This document shows positions 15,119 through 21,966 of a DNA stretch of 38,409 nt, one piece after another. The position numbers and the translations under genes are program-made. A model generated the notes under the pieces. That model was given only the letters and a program-made list of their open reading frames with translations, was not told where the DNA came from and searched no databases. Within the stretch, counting starts at the first letter, position 1; the number at the start of each line of letters is the position of its first letter. This DNA is from an uncultured Lachnospiraceae bacterium (GTDB lineage Bacteria; Bacillota; Clostridia; Lachnospirales; Lachnospiraceae), in contig CAMWLV010000019.1 in assembly GCA_947175175.1 (NCBI GenBank), forward strand, positions 1 through 38,409. The letters are read 5' to 3'.

Positions 15119-16783
15119 ATGGTAGTACAGCACAATCTTAAAGCTATGAACGCGAACAGAATGTTGAACATCAATACGAATGCGTCAGCGCGTTCTACAG
15201 AGAAACTTTCAAGCGGCTATCGCGTAAACAGGGCTGCAGACGACGCGGCAGGACTCGCGATCTCAGAGAAAATGAGAAAGCAGATCCGTGGTCTGACACA
15301 GGGTTCCCGCAACGCAGAGGACGGTATTTCCGCAGTGCAGACAGCAGAAGGTGCACTTGCAGAGGTACAGGATATGCTCCAGAGAATGAATGAGCTCTGC
15401 GTACAGGCAGCAAACGGCACAAACTCCGTTACAGACCGCCAGTATATCCAGGATGAGATCGATCAGCTTGTAACTGAGATGGACAGAATCTCAGAGACGA
15501 CCAAGTTCAATGAGACTTATCTTCTGAAGGGTGATAAGACACAGCCAGAAGATCTGGTACATACATTTAACTATATCAAAGGCGACAAGATTGACCAGAC
15601 AGGACAGTCCAAGGTTCTAAATAGTTCACTGGCTAAAGTAAAAGTAAATTACAATGGAACTGACAATGTATATGTTGTCAATGCAGCCAGCATCAATGCT
15701 TCCACAGTAAATAGTCCTATGACGGCGGATGTTGTCTCAAAAGGTTCTGATTTCACAAAGTACCTTGATGATGGTACGACGGTTGGTCCAAGCTCTTCTA
15801 TTACGGCTTTGAAGCTCAGTACAGATTATGCAATATTTAAGAATACAAAACTGAAGGATGATGCACTCGAGATTCAGACAGGTACGAAGAACCTTGTGAG
15901 CAAAGGTGGAGAAGATGCTTATATCTATGATACGAAGACGAAGAATATTATCCATGTAAAGGCAGGAGAAGACCTGTCAGAATATGTGGAGCTGATTGCA
16001 GGCGAGAAGGATAAATATACGATGAAAGAGCAGTACAGATTGCTCTACAATGCAAATAAGGATGCGACACCTGCAATAGCGGGGACTTTAGGAGAAGATC
16101 AAGTTAATGCTGAAGCAATAAAGGCAGAGGATCTCATTGGTGCAGTATCTGAGAATAGACTCTACAATAAAGACGGTGTTGAAGTATCAGGCATGGGGCT
16201 ATACAAGTATTTCAATGAGAATGGTGACTACAAGGGAGGCTTATTTGCTGATAAGGATGCGACAATGAAGATTACAGAACAGAAAGTGCTTGATGATGGT
16301 ACAACTGCATCCTTATATTTCGGAGGCTATATCAGCAGTCTGAGTGAGAAAGTGACAGCTCCGTTGACATTCAACGTTCACGCAGGTTCCGATTCTGATC
16401 TTACAAACAGAATTTCTGCGACAATTGATACCATGTCAGCAGCAGGACTTGGTGTCAATAGATTAAAGAGCACTTCTATTGGTATCGTGGATGAGACAGG
16501 TGACAATGCGAGAGAGGCGATCGATGTTGTCGGAGAGGCATTGAAGATTGTATCGACTCAGCGTTCTATCCTTGGTGCAGTGCAGAACCGCTTAGAGCAC
16601 ACGATCGCGAACTTGGACAACGTAGTAGAGAACACCACGGCGGCAGAGTCAGCAATCCGCGACACAGACATGGCAGAGGAGATGGTGAAGTTCTCCAACA
16701 ACCAGGTGCTTATGCAGGCAGGTCAGTCAATCCTTGCACAGGCAAACCAGGCAAATCAGGGTGTACTCTCACTCCTACAATAG
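15119..16783 (+). CDS. fliC: Flagellin, paralogue 4
   Basis: A 554-residue flagellin with conserved ends (MVVQHNLKAMNANRMLNI, and ANQANQGVLSLLQ). The start at 15119 has AAGGAGG at 15105-15111; the longer frame from 15077 would include non-conserved residues. The TLR5-contact stretch is LQRMNELCVQAANGTN, identical to that of the protease flagellin. The variable domain (about 145-460) is unlike that of paralogues 1 and 3 and contains long Asp/Lys/Thr-rich stretches. It is transcribed alone from a sigma-28 promoter and ends at its own terminator. Confidence 0.96.
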   Translation: MVVQHNLKAMNANRMLNINTNASARSTEKLSSGYRVNRAADDAAGLAISEKMRKQIRGLTQGSRNAEDGISAVQTAEGALAEVQDMLQRMNELCVQAANGTNSVTDRQYIQDEIDQLVTEMDRISETTKFNETYLLKGDKTQPEDLVHTFNYIKGDKIDQTGQSKVLNSSLAKVKVNYNGTDNVYVVNAASINASTVNSPMTADVVSKGSDFTKYLDDGTTVGPSSSITALKLSTDYAIFKNTKLKDDALEIQTGTKNLVSKGGEDAYIYDTKTKNIIHVKAGEDLSEYVELIAGEKDKYTMKEQYRLLYNANKDATPAIAGTLGEDQVNAEAIKAEDLIGAVSENRLYNKDGVEVSGMGLYKYFNENGDYKGGLFADKDATMKITEQKVLDDGTTASLYFGGYISSLSEKVTAPLTFNVHAGSDSDLTNRISATIDTMSAAGLGVNRLKSTSIGIVDETGDNAREAIDVVGEALKIVSTQRSILGAVQNRLEHTIANLDNVVENTTAAESAIRDTDMAEEMVKFSNNQVLMQAGQSILAQANQANQGVLSLLQ

Positions 16784-16844
16784 AATTGCATGCAATAAGA
16801 TTGATTATTATATTGTTCACTCTAACCAACCTAATATACAGAAA

Positions 16845-16873
16845 AGACCGCTCGGATTTTCCGGCGGTTTTTT
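16845..16873 (+). terminator. Intrinsic terminator after flagellin 4
   Basis: ACCGCTCGGA pairs with TCCGGCGGT (one GU, one bulged C), followed by TTTTTT. Confidence 0.85.
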
Positions 16874-16877
16874 CATG

Positions 16878-17003
16878 TTAGCACAGTAGTTCTTTGATCT
16901 CCTGCATGGAAAGCCCTGTGATTTTTGAGATGGTATCTGTTATTATACTTTTTTGCTGTGCAAATTTAAGTGATTTTACAGGTGGGATAATGTAAATTTG
17001 CTA
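16878..17003 (-). pseudogene. Short C-terminal coding fragment, possibly of an Rpn/PD-(D/E)XK transposase-like gene
   Basis: On the - strand an open frame of about 40 codons without an upstream start ends at 16878 and encodes TDTISKITGLSMQEIKELL. Such a terminal SKITGLS-x-EEI pattern is common at the ends of PD-(D/E)XK nuclease family transposases in Clostridia. No upstream part of such a gene remains here. The match is short and could be chance. Confidence 0.22.
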
Positions 17004-17081
17004 ATAAAGATGCATCGATTGCGGGCTTAGGGCGCAGTTAAATTAAAAATGATGAATCTTTTATAAAAAAAGAAAAATCCA

Positions 17082-17110
17082 TTGACTAAATTGGAAAATA
17101 GTGTTAAACT
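17082..17110 (+). promoter_or_regulatory. Sigma-A promoter of a candidate small RNA
   Basis: TTGACT at 17082-17087, a 17-base spacer and TAAACT at 17105-17110. It points into a stretch with no substantial ORF that ends about 105 bases later in a terminator hairpin. Confidence 0.6.
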
Positions 17111-17116
17111 GGATAA

Positions 17117-17221
17117 GTACGTTTGATGGATACTAAAACCATAAGTGTACACAGCTCACTCTAACTATTTAATAATATAAGCGTGCAGGAGAGGTTTATC
17201 CCTTCTGCACGCTTATATTTA
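17117..17221 (+). ncRNA. Candidate small RNA of about 105 nt
   Basis: The interval runs from the predicted start of the promoter at 17082-17110 to a 13-bp terminator-like stem (17176-17188 with 17205-17217) followed by an AT-rich tail. Only a 12-codon frame (MDTKTISVHSSL, from 17125) lies within, and it lacks a good ribosome binding site. A separate promoter starts just downstream, so this is not simply the leader of the next gene. I recognise no known RNA family. Confidence 0.45.
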
Positions 17222-17258
17222 TATATTAGTAGTTGGTAATTTAATAGATTTATAACGC

Positions 17259-17287
17259 TTTACACTTTTGGCATAATTCGCTATAAT
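17259..17287 (+). promoter_or_regulatory. Sigma-A promoter of the 51-residue protein gene
   Basis: TTTACA at 17259-17264, a 17-base spacer and TATAAT at 17282-17287. The leader is about 30 bases. Confidence 0.8.
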
Positions 17288-17322
17288 AACAGATAACAGT
17301 AGTGTTGGAATAAGGTGAAAGG

Positions 17323-17478
17323 ATGGTAAAAGGTATGGGGATGACAAACAAACAGTTTCAAGGTTTTATTAGGCTTGCCCTAGAATTAATCGACAAAGCA
17401 GTAAATAAATCGCCGGACAACGAGGAATTACAGAAATTAAAAGATATTTTTCAGCTAATGTTGGAAGAGGGGAATTAG
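17323..17478 (+). CDS. Small conserved-type helical protein, 51 residues, unknown function
   Basis: The frame from 17323 encodes a small acidic helical protein (MTNKQFQGFIRLALELIDKA from its third Met, then ELQKLKDIFQLMLEEGN). Short proteins starting MTNKQF are familiar from Lachnospiraceae genomes, but I know of no assigned role. AAGGTG at 17312-17317 supports the first ATG; the ATG at 17341 is an alternative that would give 45 residues. A strong promoter, an RBS and a terminator enclose it exactly, which supports its being a real gene. Confidence 0.72.
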   Translation: MVKGMGMTNKQFQGFIRLALELIDKAVNKSPDNEELQKLKDIFQLMLEEGN

Positions 17479-17482
17479 CAAT

Positions 17483-17509
17483 AAAAAAGGTGCTGTCTGC
17501 ACCTTTTTT
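17483..17509. terminator. Bidirectional intrinsic terminator
   Basis: AAAAAAGGTGC pairs perfectly with GCACCTTTTTT around a 5-base loop. A-tract and T-tract on both sides let it serve the small gene on + and the - strand gene ending at 17520. Confidence 0.9.
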
Positions 17510-17519
17510 GTTTGGCTAT

Positions 17520-17993
17520 TTATAGTTTCTTTTCAGGTACCAGCATAAAGACCTGCTTCTGTGATTCCGGAACTTCGCTGAGCGCCTTGTCCAGTTCCAG
17601 CGATTCCTTGTAATTATTGAGGCGGTTGATGATATCTGGATTGTTGATATCCTCTTTGTTGATGACCTGGCGGATATAGTAGTAAACCAGCAGCTGCAGG
17701 TCATTTAGGTGAAGATACATCGGATGGCTGTCAATCTCCTGGCAAAGCGCCCGAATGCCGTCTAGCTGATCATGAATGGGATCGATGGCGATCGAAATCT
17801 GATCCATCGTGACAATCAGGCGTTCCTTGTATTCGGTGACGCGGCAGACCTCCTCGACACTGGGACGATTGATCTGGGACAGGCGCGTGAGCTCCTTGTC
17901 ACACTGTTCCACGCCCTCTAGTAGTTTGAACATTTTATTGTATGCATTACATAACGCCTGTAATAAATTCTCATATTTCTGCCGATATTCCAT
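17520..17993 (-). CDS. Helical protein, possibly a flagellar chaperone-type protein
   Basis: A 157-residue, mostly helical, soluble protein (MEYRQKYENLLQALCNAYNK; VTEYKERLIVTMDQISIAID; LQLLVYYYIRQVINKED). I recognise no catalytic motif. GGAGGG precedes the start. The upstream region contains a sigma-28-like sequence nearly identical to that before flaG, which would place it in the flagellar regulon. Its size and coiled-coil pattern would suit an export chaperone or filament accessory protein. That is inference; an unrelated function is possible. Confidence 0.7.
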   Translation of the reverse strand: MEYRQKYENLLQALCNAYNKMFKLLEGVEQCDKELTRLSQINRPSVEEVCRVTEYKERLIVTMDQISIAIDPIHDQLDGIRALCQEIDSHPMYLHLNDLQLLVYYYIRQVINKEDINNPDIINRLNNYKESLELDKALSEVPESQKQVFMLVPEKKL

Positions 17994-18036
17994 AAGAACC
18001 CTCCTCGAATTATTTACATAATTACACTACATAAAT

Positions 18037-18064
18037 TATATCGTCAGAATATTCTGAAAACTTA
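18037..18064 (-). promoter_or_regulatory. Possible degenerate sigma-28 promoter of the 157-residue protein gene
   Basis: On the - strand TAAG (18064-18061), a 16-base spacer and ACGATATA (18044-18037) have the exact spacing of the strong flagellar promoters with one mismatch per box. The core TGACGATATAAT is shared with the site at 5422. Confidence 0.42.
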
Positions 18065-18142
18065 ACTTTTTATACAGATATTTTGTGAAATTTCGCTTGA
18101 GGAATAATACTCTGCAGTATCACAGTTTAAAAGTTATAGTCA

Positions 18143-19468
18143 TTAAAAAAGCAGATGGTTTTCTGCCCCGCGGATTTCCGCTACTCTGCGGAAGACAGCT
18201 GGCTGCATGGCATACAGAAATAACTGCAGGCTTGGCTCATAGTTCTTGATGAGAGCTACGTCCTCGCGGGTGGCGAGCATACGGTAGTTTTTGTCGATGT
18301 AGACTACATTTTCACTGAAATCAAGCGAAAAGTTGAAATCTTTGATGCCAAGGATAGAATCACAGCGGATTATGGTGACTGCACTTGGCGAGGGCAGCTG
18401 CATAAATACAATATCAGGGTTGATCTGGCGGATAACCTGTTCCAGAAAAGGATCGTCGTCCTCCATATAGACGGATTCCTGTTCCTGAAAAAAGCTTACA
18501 AAGCCAAGTCCGTTATCGTCATTTTCAAGGATGCGGTCGTCGGCTGCTTTGCCGTGTACGCCGTTCACTGCATCGAGAAGCGCGGATACGTCAGACTGTG
18601 CCATATTGTGAGCATGTCCCATTCTGTGCAGATAAAAAGCCTCAAAAACAGATCGCAGCAGGACAAGGCTCATCTTGTTGCACGCCTCTGGTTTTGTGTA
18701 TTTCATGAAAAAGTTCATGCAGTTTCGTGTCATGTAGTAATTTACCTTTGTGTTGTCACAGCGGTGCATAGGGCTTGCGGCATGGTAGAGATGGGCAGCG
18801 CCAAGCGCCACGACTTCAAAGCCGGCTTGCTTGATCCGGTATCCCCACTCAGTATCGTCCCAATAGAGAAAGTTGTCGGTCGGCATCAACCCTACATTGC
18901 GAATCGCGTCAGCGCGTACCATCATACAGCAGCTGCTGACAGCATCACAATATACGATATTTGGAATGTTTTCACTGTCTGGAGTGTCCGCATAGAGCAT
19001 GGAAGCACGGCAGTGTTTGAAATCGACAGAGATTCCAAACTGCTGTATGTAATGTGGCATATGTTTGTGATATACCTTGCCGCCCACGAGACCAGTCAAG
19101 GGGCTTGTGATCATATAGTCCAGCATGGCTGTAAGCGCATCGGGTGCAACGGTAATTTCTTCGCCGAGACAGCAGATGTATTCAAATCCCTCTTGTAACG
19201 CCTGCTCAATGCCGAGGTTGAGTCCGCCGCAGCTGCCGAGATCGACATCAGAATGTGTAAATACGATCGTATCCCCATATGTCTTTGCGATCACAGTCTG
19301 TGAGTCATCGTCCGAGGCATTGTCAATCACAAAGATTTTCAGATTGCTGCCCACATCAAGCAGCTTGGAGGCGAGTACAGATGCTATACAGTCAACAGTA
19401 CTTTTTACTTTATTGTAATTGCATATTACAACTGCAAGTTTTTCTTGATTTTTCATAGTCATAACCAT
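18143..19468 (-). CDS. Family 2 glycosyltransferase (rhamnosyl/galactofuranosyl-transferase-like)
   Basis: A 441-residue cytoplasmic glycosyltransferase. The N-domain has VVICNYNK (13-20), VIDNASDDD (47-55) and GSCGGLNLGI (78-87), the pattern of GT2 enzymes related to rhamnosyl- and galactofuranosyl-transferases. The conserved acceptor-side motif YWDDTEWGYRIKQAGFEV lies in the second quarter. At the usual DDD position the protein reads CLGEE (100-104), an unusual metal site. The last 150 residues match nothing I know. Three in-frame ATG codons (19468, 19462, 19456) are possible; AAAGG upstream favours 19462. A promoter on - (TTGTTG-N17-TATAAT) precedes it. It lies back to back with a TPR-glycosyltransferase-glf pair. 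Confidence 0.85.
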   Translation of the reverse strand: MVMTMKNQEKLAVVICNYNKVKSTVDCIASVLASKLLDVGSNLKIFVIDNASDDDSQTVIAKTYGDTIVFTHSDVDLGSCGGLNLGIEQALQEGFEYICCLGEEITVAPDALTAMLDYMITSPLTGLVGGKVYHKHMPHYIQQFGISVDFKHCRASMLYADTPDSENIPNIVYCDAVSSCCMMVRADAIRNVGLMPTDNFLYWDDTEWGYRIKQAGFEVVALGAAHLYHAASPMHRCDNTKVNYYMTRNCMNFFMKYTKPEACNKMSLVLLRSVFEAFYLHRMGHAHNMAQSDVSALLDAVNGVHGKAADDRILENDDNGLGFVSFFQEQESVYMEDDDPFLEQVIRQINPDIVFMQLPSPSAVTIIRCDSILGIKDFNFSLDFSENVVYIDKNYRMLATREDVALIKNYEPSLQLFLYAMQPAVFRRVAEIRGAENHLLF

Positions 19469-19506
19469 ACCTTTCTGAGCATCTGCACTATGGGTTTATC
19501 AATTAT

Positions 19507-19535
19507 ATTATACACACTATTACTGATATCAACAA
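19507..19535 (-). promoter_or_regulatory. Sigma-A promoter of the 441-residue glycosyltransferase gene
   Basis: On the - strand TTGTTG (19535-19530), 17 bases, TATAAT (19512-19507). Confidence 0.6.
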
Positions 19536-19577
19536 CTATAATTTGAAGACTTTTTCCTATTTTTATCAAAGAAACAG

Positions 19578-19606
19578 TTGAGAAATTATGTAAAGTTCGT
19601 TACAAT
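19578..19606 (+). promoter_or_regulatory. Sigma-A promoter of the glycosyltransferase-glf operon
   Basis: TTGAGA at 19578-19583, 17 bases, TACAAT at 19601-19606, about 80 bases before the start codon at 19685. Confidence 0.7.
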
Positions 19607-19684
19607 AATATCAGGCAAAAATATGAGATCATGGAGTATATATTGATTAAAATGCGTGCCAGGGCACGCAAGGGGGTATAAAGT

Positions 19685-20779
19685 ATGAAATTCAGCTTAT
19701 GCATGATTGTAAAAAATGAATCTGAAATATTGCGGGACTGTCTTGACTCGCTGAAGGATATTATGGATGAGATCATCATTGTGGACACGGGTTCCACAGA
19801 TGACACCAAAAAGGTTGCGGCAGAATACACGCCATACCTGTATGATTATGCGTGGAATGATGATTTTGCGGCTGCCAGAAATTTCGCTTTTTCAAAGGCA
19901 ACTGGAGATTATATTTACTCGGCGGACGCTGACGAGGTATTAGACCGCGAGAACCAGGACAAGCTCAAAGCGTTAAAGCGCGCTATGCTGCCAGAGGTGG
20001 AGATCGTGCAGATGATCTATGTGACAGAGCAGATCAACCACCCGACAGAAAACTTTGCACGCGACCTGCGCCCCAAGCTCTTTAAGCGGCTTAGGGAGTT
20101 TACATGGATTGAGCCGATTCATGAGACTGTGAATATCAATCCGGTCATCTATGACAGTGATATTGAGATTCAGCATCGTCCGCAGGGCAGTCACAGCAGC
20201 AGGGATTTGAGTGTGTTTGAGAAGATTATCACAGAACAGAGGGTTCTCTCTGACCGCCTGATGGGAATGTATCTGCGTGAACTGTACAAGGCGGGGACAG
20301 AGGAAGAACTGGGGACAGCAGAGGTATTTTTTGAGCGCGCCCTGATTGAAAAACGCGGGGAGGGTAAAGAATTGCTGTGTCGGCAGATAATCGCTGTGCT
20401 TTTGAAGATTTACAGGATAACGGACAATCCGATCAATATCCTGAAAGTGGCTTTGAGCGAGGAGGCGACCATACCATCGGCGGAGATCTGCATGGAGCTT
20501 GGCTATTTTTTTATGAAGAAAGAAGATTACGAGGAGGCTGCCAAGTGGTTTCACAGGGCAGGCTATGACTGCGAGAGCGAGATTGATGTGGCGAGCAGCG
20601 GAACGTCCGCGTTTATGGCACTGGCGCTGTGCTGCAGGAAGCTTACCAAGTCGCCGAAGGTCAGGGCTCTGCCGCAGAAGGAATACGAGCTTGAGCAGAC
20701 AAGACTGACAGAGAAGGCTGCCGAGTACGAGCAGCTTGCACGGGACTGGAAGCCGGTGGAGCCGAAATTGATTAATTAG
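19685..20779 (+). CDS. Family 2 glycosyltransferase with TPR-like C-terminus, copy 3
   Basis: A 364-residue member of the same family as the two tandem copies at 9703 and 10810 but more distant. It has LCMIVKNESE (5-14), VDTGSTDD (33-40), NDDFAAARNF (58-67) and the metal-binding DAD at 81-83, so it should be active. The second half contains helical repeats (CMELGYFFMKKEDYEEAAKW). The RBS GGGGG lies 7 bases before the ATG. glf begins 11 bases after its stop, so the two are one operon. That suggests, without proving, that a galactofuranose-containing glycan is being built. Confidence 0.87.
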   Translation: MKFSLCMIVKNESEILRDCLDSLKDIMDEIIIVDTGSTDDTKKVAAEYTPYLYDYAWNDDFAAARNFAFSKATGDYIYSADADEVLDRENQDKLKALKRAMLPEVEIVQMIYVTEQINHPTENFARDLRPKLFKRLREFTWIEPIHETVNINPVIYDSDIEIQHRPQGSHSSRDLSVFEKIITEQRVLSDRLMGMYLRELYKAGTEEELGTAEVFFERALIEKRGEGKELLCRQIIAVLLKIYRITDNPINILKVALSEEATIPSAEICMELGYFFMKKEDYEEAAKWFHRAGYDCESEIDVASSGTSAFMALALCCRKLTKSPKVRALPQKEYELEQTRLTEKAAEYEQLARDWKPVEPKLIN

Positions 20780-20790
20780 GAGAGCTGGAA

Positions 20791-21924
20791 ATGAATTATG
20801 ATTATTTGGTGGTCGGTGCGGGGCTTTTTGGCGCTGTGTTTGCCAGTGAGATGAAAAAAGCTGGAAGAAAGTGTCTGGTTATAGACAAGAGAGGACATAT
20901 CGCTGGAAATATTTTTACAGAGGAGATCAGTGGGATTCATGTCCACAGATATGGGGCACATATTTTTCACACCTCAGACAGGAAAATATGGGACTATGTC
21001 AATGAGCTGGCAGAGTTTAACAATTATGTCAATTCGCCGTTGGCAGTATATAAGGACGAACTCTACAATCTTCCTTTTAATATGAATACATTTGCTAAAA
21101 TGTGGAATATCAGGACGCCGAAGGAAGCGGCAGAGCGCATTCAGTCGCAGATTGCGGATTTAAATATCACAGAGCCCGCAAATCTGGAGGAACAGGCGCT
21201 GTCTCTGGTTGGAACGGACATCTACGAGAAGCTTGTGAAAGGTTATACAGAGAAGCAGTGGGGGCGTGACTGCAGGGAGCTGCCAGCGTTCATTATCAAG
21301 CGTCTGCCTGTTCGGTTTACTTTTGACAACAATTATTTTAATGATCCTTATCAGGGGATTCCCAAGGGCGGTTATACAGGCATGGTGGAGAAGCTCCTGG
21401 AGGGCATTGAAGTACGGCTTGACACTTCCTTTGAGGAATTTGTTAAAAAGGATAATAAAAATAACATATATGTCACAAATGACGGACACCATTCATTTGA
21501 AAAAGTGCTTTATACTGGTATGATCGATGCGTTTTTTGACTATTGTGAAGGTGCATTGGAGTACCGCTCCCTCGATTTTCAGACAGAGCTTTTAAAAGGT
21601 GAGGAGAATTATCAGGGGAATGCAGTGGTCAATTATACGGAAAGGGAAGTGCCGTTTACGCGTATCATTGAGCACAAGCATTTTGAGTTTGGACATCAGC
21701 CAGACACTGTGATTACGCGGGAGTATCCCAGGGAGTGGAAGCGCGGCGATGAACCGTATTATCCGGTCAATGATGAGAAGAATGCGGCGTTGTATCAGAA
21801 ATATTTGCTTCTGGCATCAGAGCAGAAAAATGTGCTTTTTGGAGGACGGCTTGGGCAGTATAAGTATTATGATATGGATAAGGTGATTGCGGCAGCACTG
21901 GAAATGGCTGCAAATGAAAAATAA
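20791..21924 (+). CDS. glf: UDP-galactopyranose mutase
   Basis: This flavoenzyme interconverts UDP-galactopyranose and UDP-galactofuranose, the donor for galactofuranosyl transferases. The 377-residue protein starts with the FAD-binding GAGLFG motif (residues 8-13) and has RYGAHIFHT near residue 52, YNLPFNMNTF near 91, YTEKQWGRDC near 151 and the C-terminal FAD-contact FGGRLGQYKYYDMDKVI. All hallmark regions and the usual length are present. It is translationally close to the upstream glycosyltransferase (11-base gap, GGAGAG RBS) and ends at a strong terminator. The flavin is reduced in the active form, which suits an anaerobe. Confidence 0.96.
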   Translation: MNYDYLVVGAGLFGAVFASEMKKAGRKCLVIDKRGHIAGNIFTEEISGIHVHRYGAHIFHTSDRKIWDYVNELAEFNNYVNSPLAVYKDELYNLPFNMNTFAKMWNIRTPKEAAERIQSQIADLNITEPANLEEQALSLVGTDIYEKLVKGYTEKQWGRDCRELPAFIIKRLPVRFTFDNNYFNDPYQGIPKGGYTGMVEKLLEGIEVRLDTSFEEFVKKDNKNNIYVTNDGHHSFEKVLYTGMIDAFFDYCEGALEYRSLDFQTELLKGEENYQGNAVVNYTEREVPFTRIIEHKHFEFGHQPDTVITREYPREWKRGDEPYYPVNDEKNAALYQKYLLLASEQKNVLFGGRLGQYKYYDMDKVIAAALEMAANEK

Positions 21925-21932
21925 AGAAATAA

Positions 21933-21966
21933 AAAAAATCGTCGCTTACAAGCGACGATTTTTTTA
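21933..21966. terminator. Bidirectional terminator between glf and the FliD-like gene
   Basis: AAAAAATCGTCGCTT pairs with AAGCGACGATTTTTT across a 2-base gap, with T-tracts in both directions. It separates two convergent genes; the stop codon of the - strand gene overlaps its edge. Confidence 0.9.

Noticed and set aside
17016-17036. Further transposase remnant upstream of the fragment ending at 16878
   Set aside because: The frame meets a stop at about 17003 and other frames give no recognisable protein; only a short tail fragment remains.
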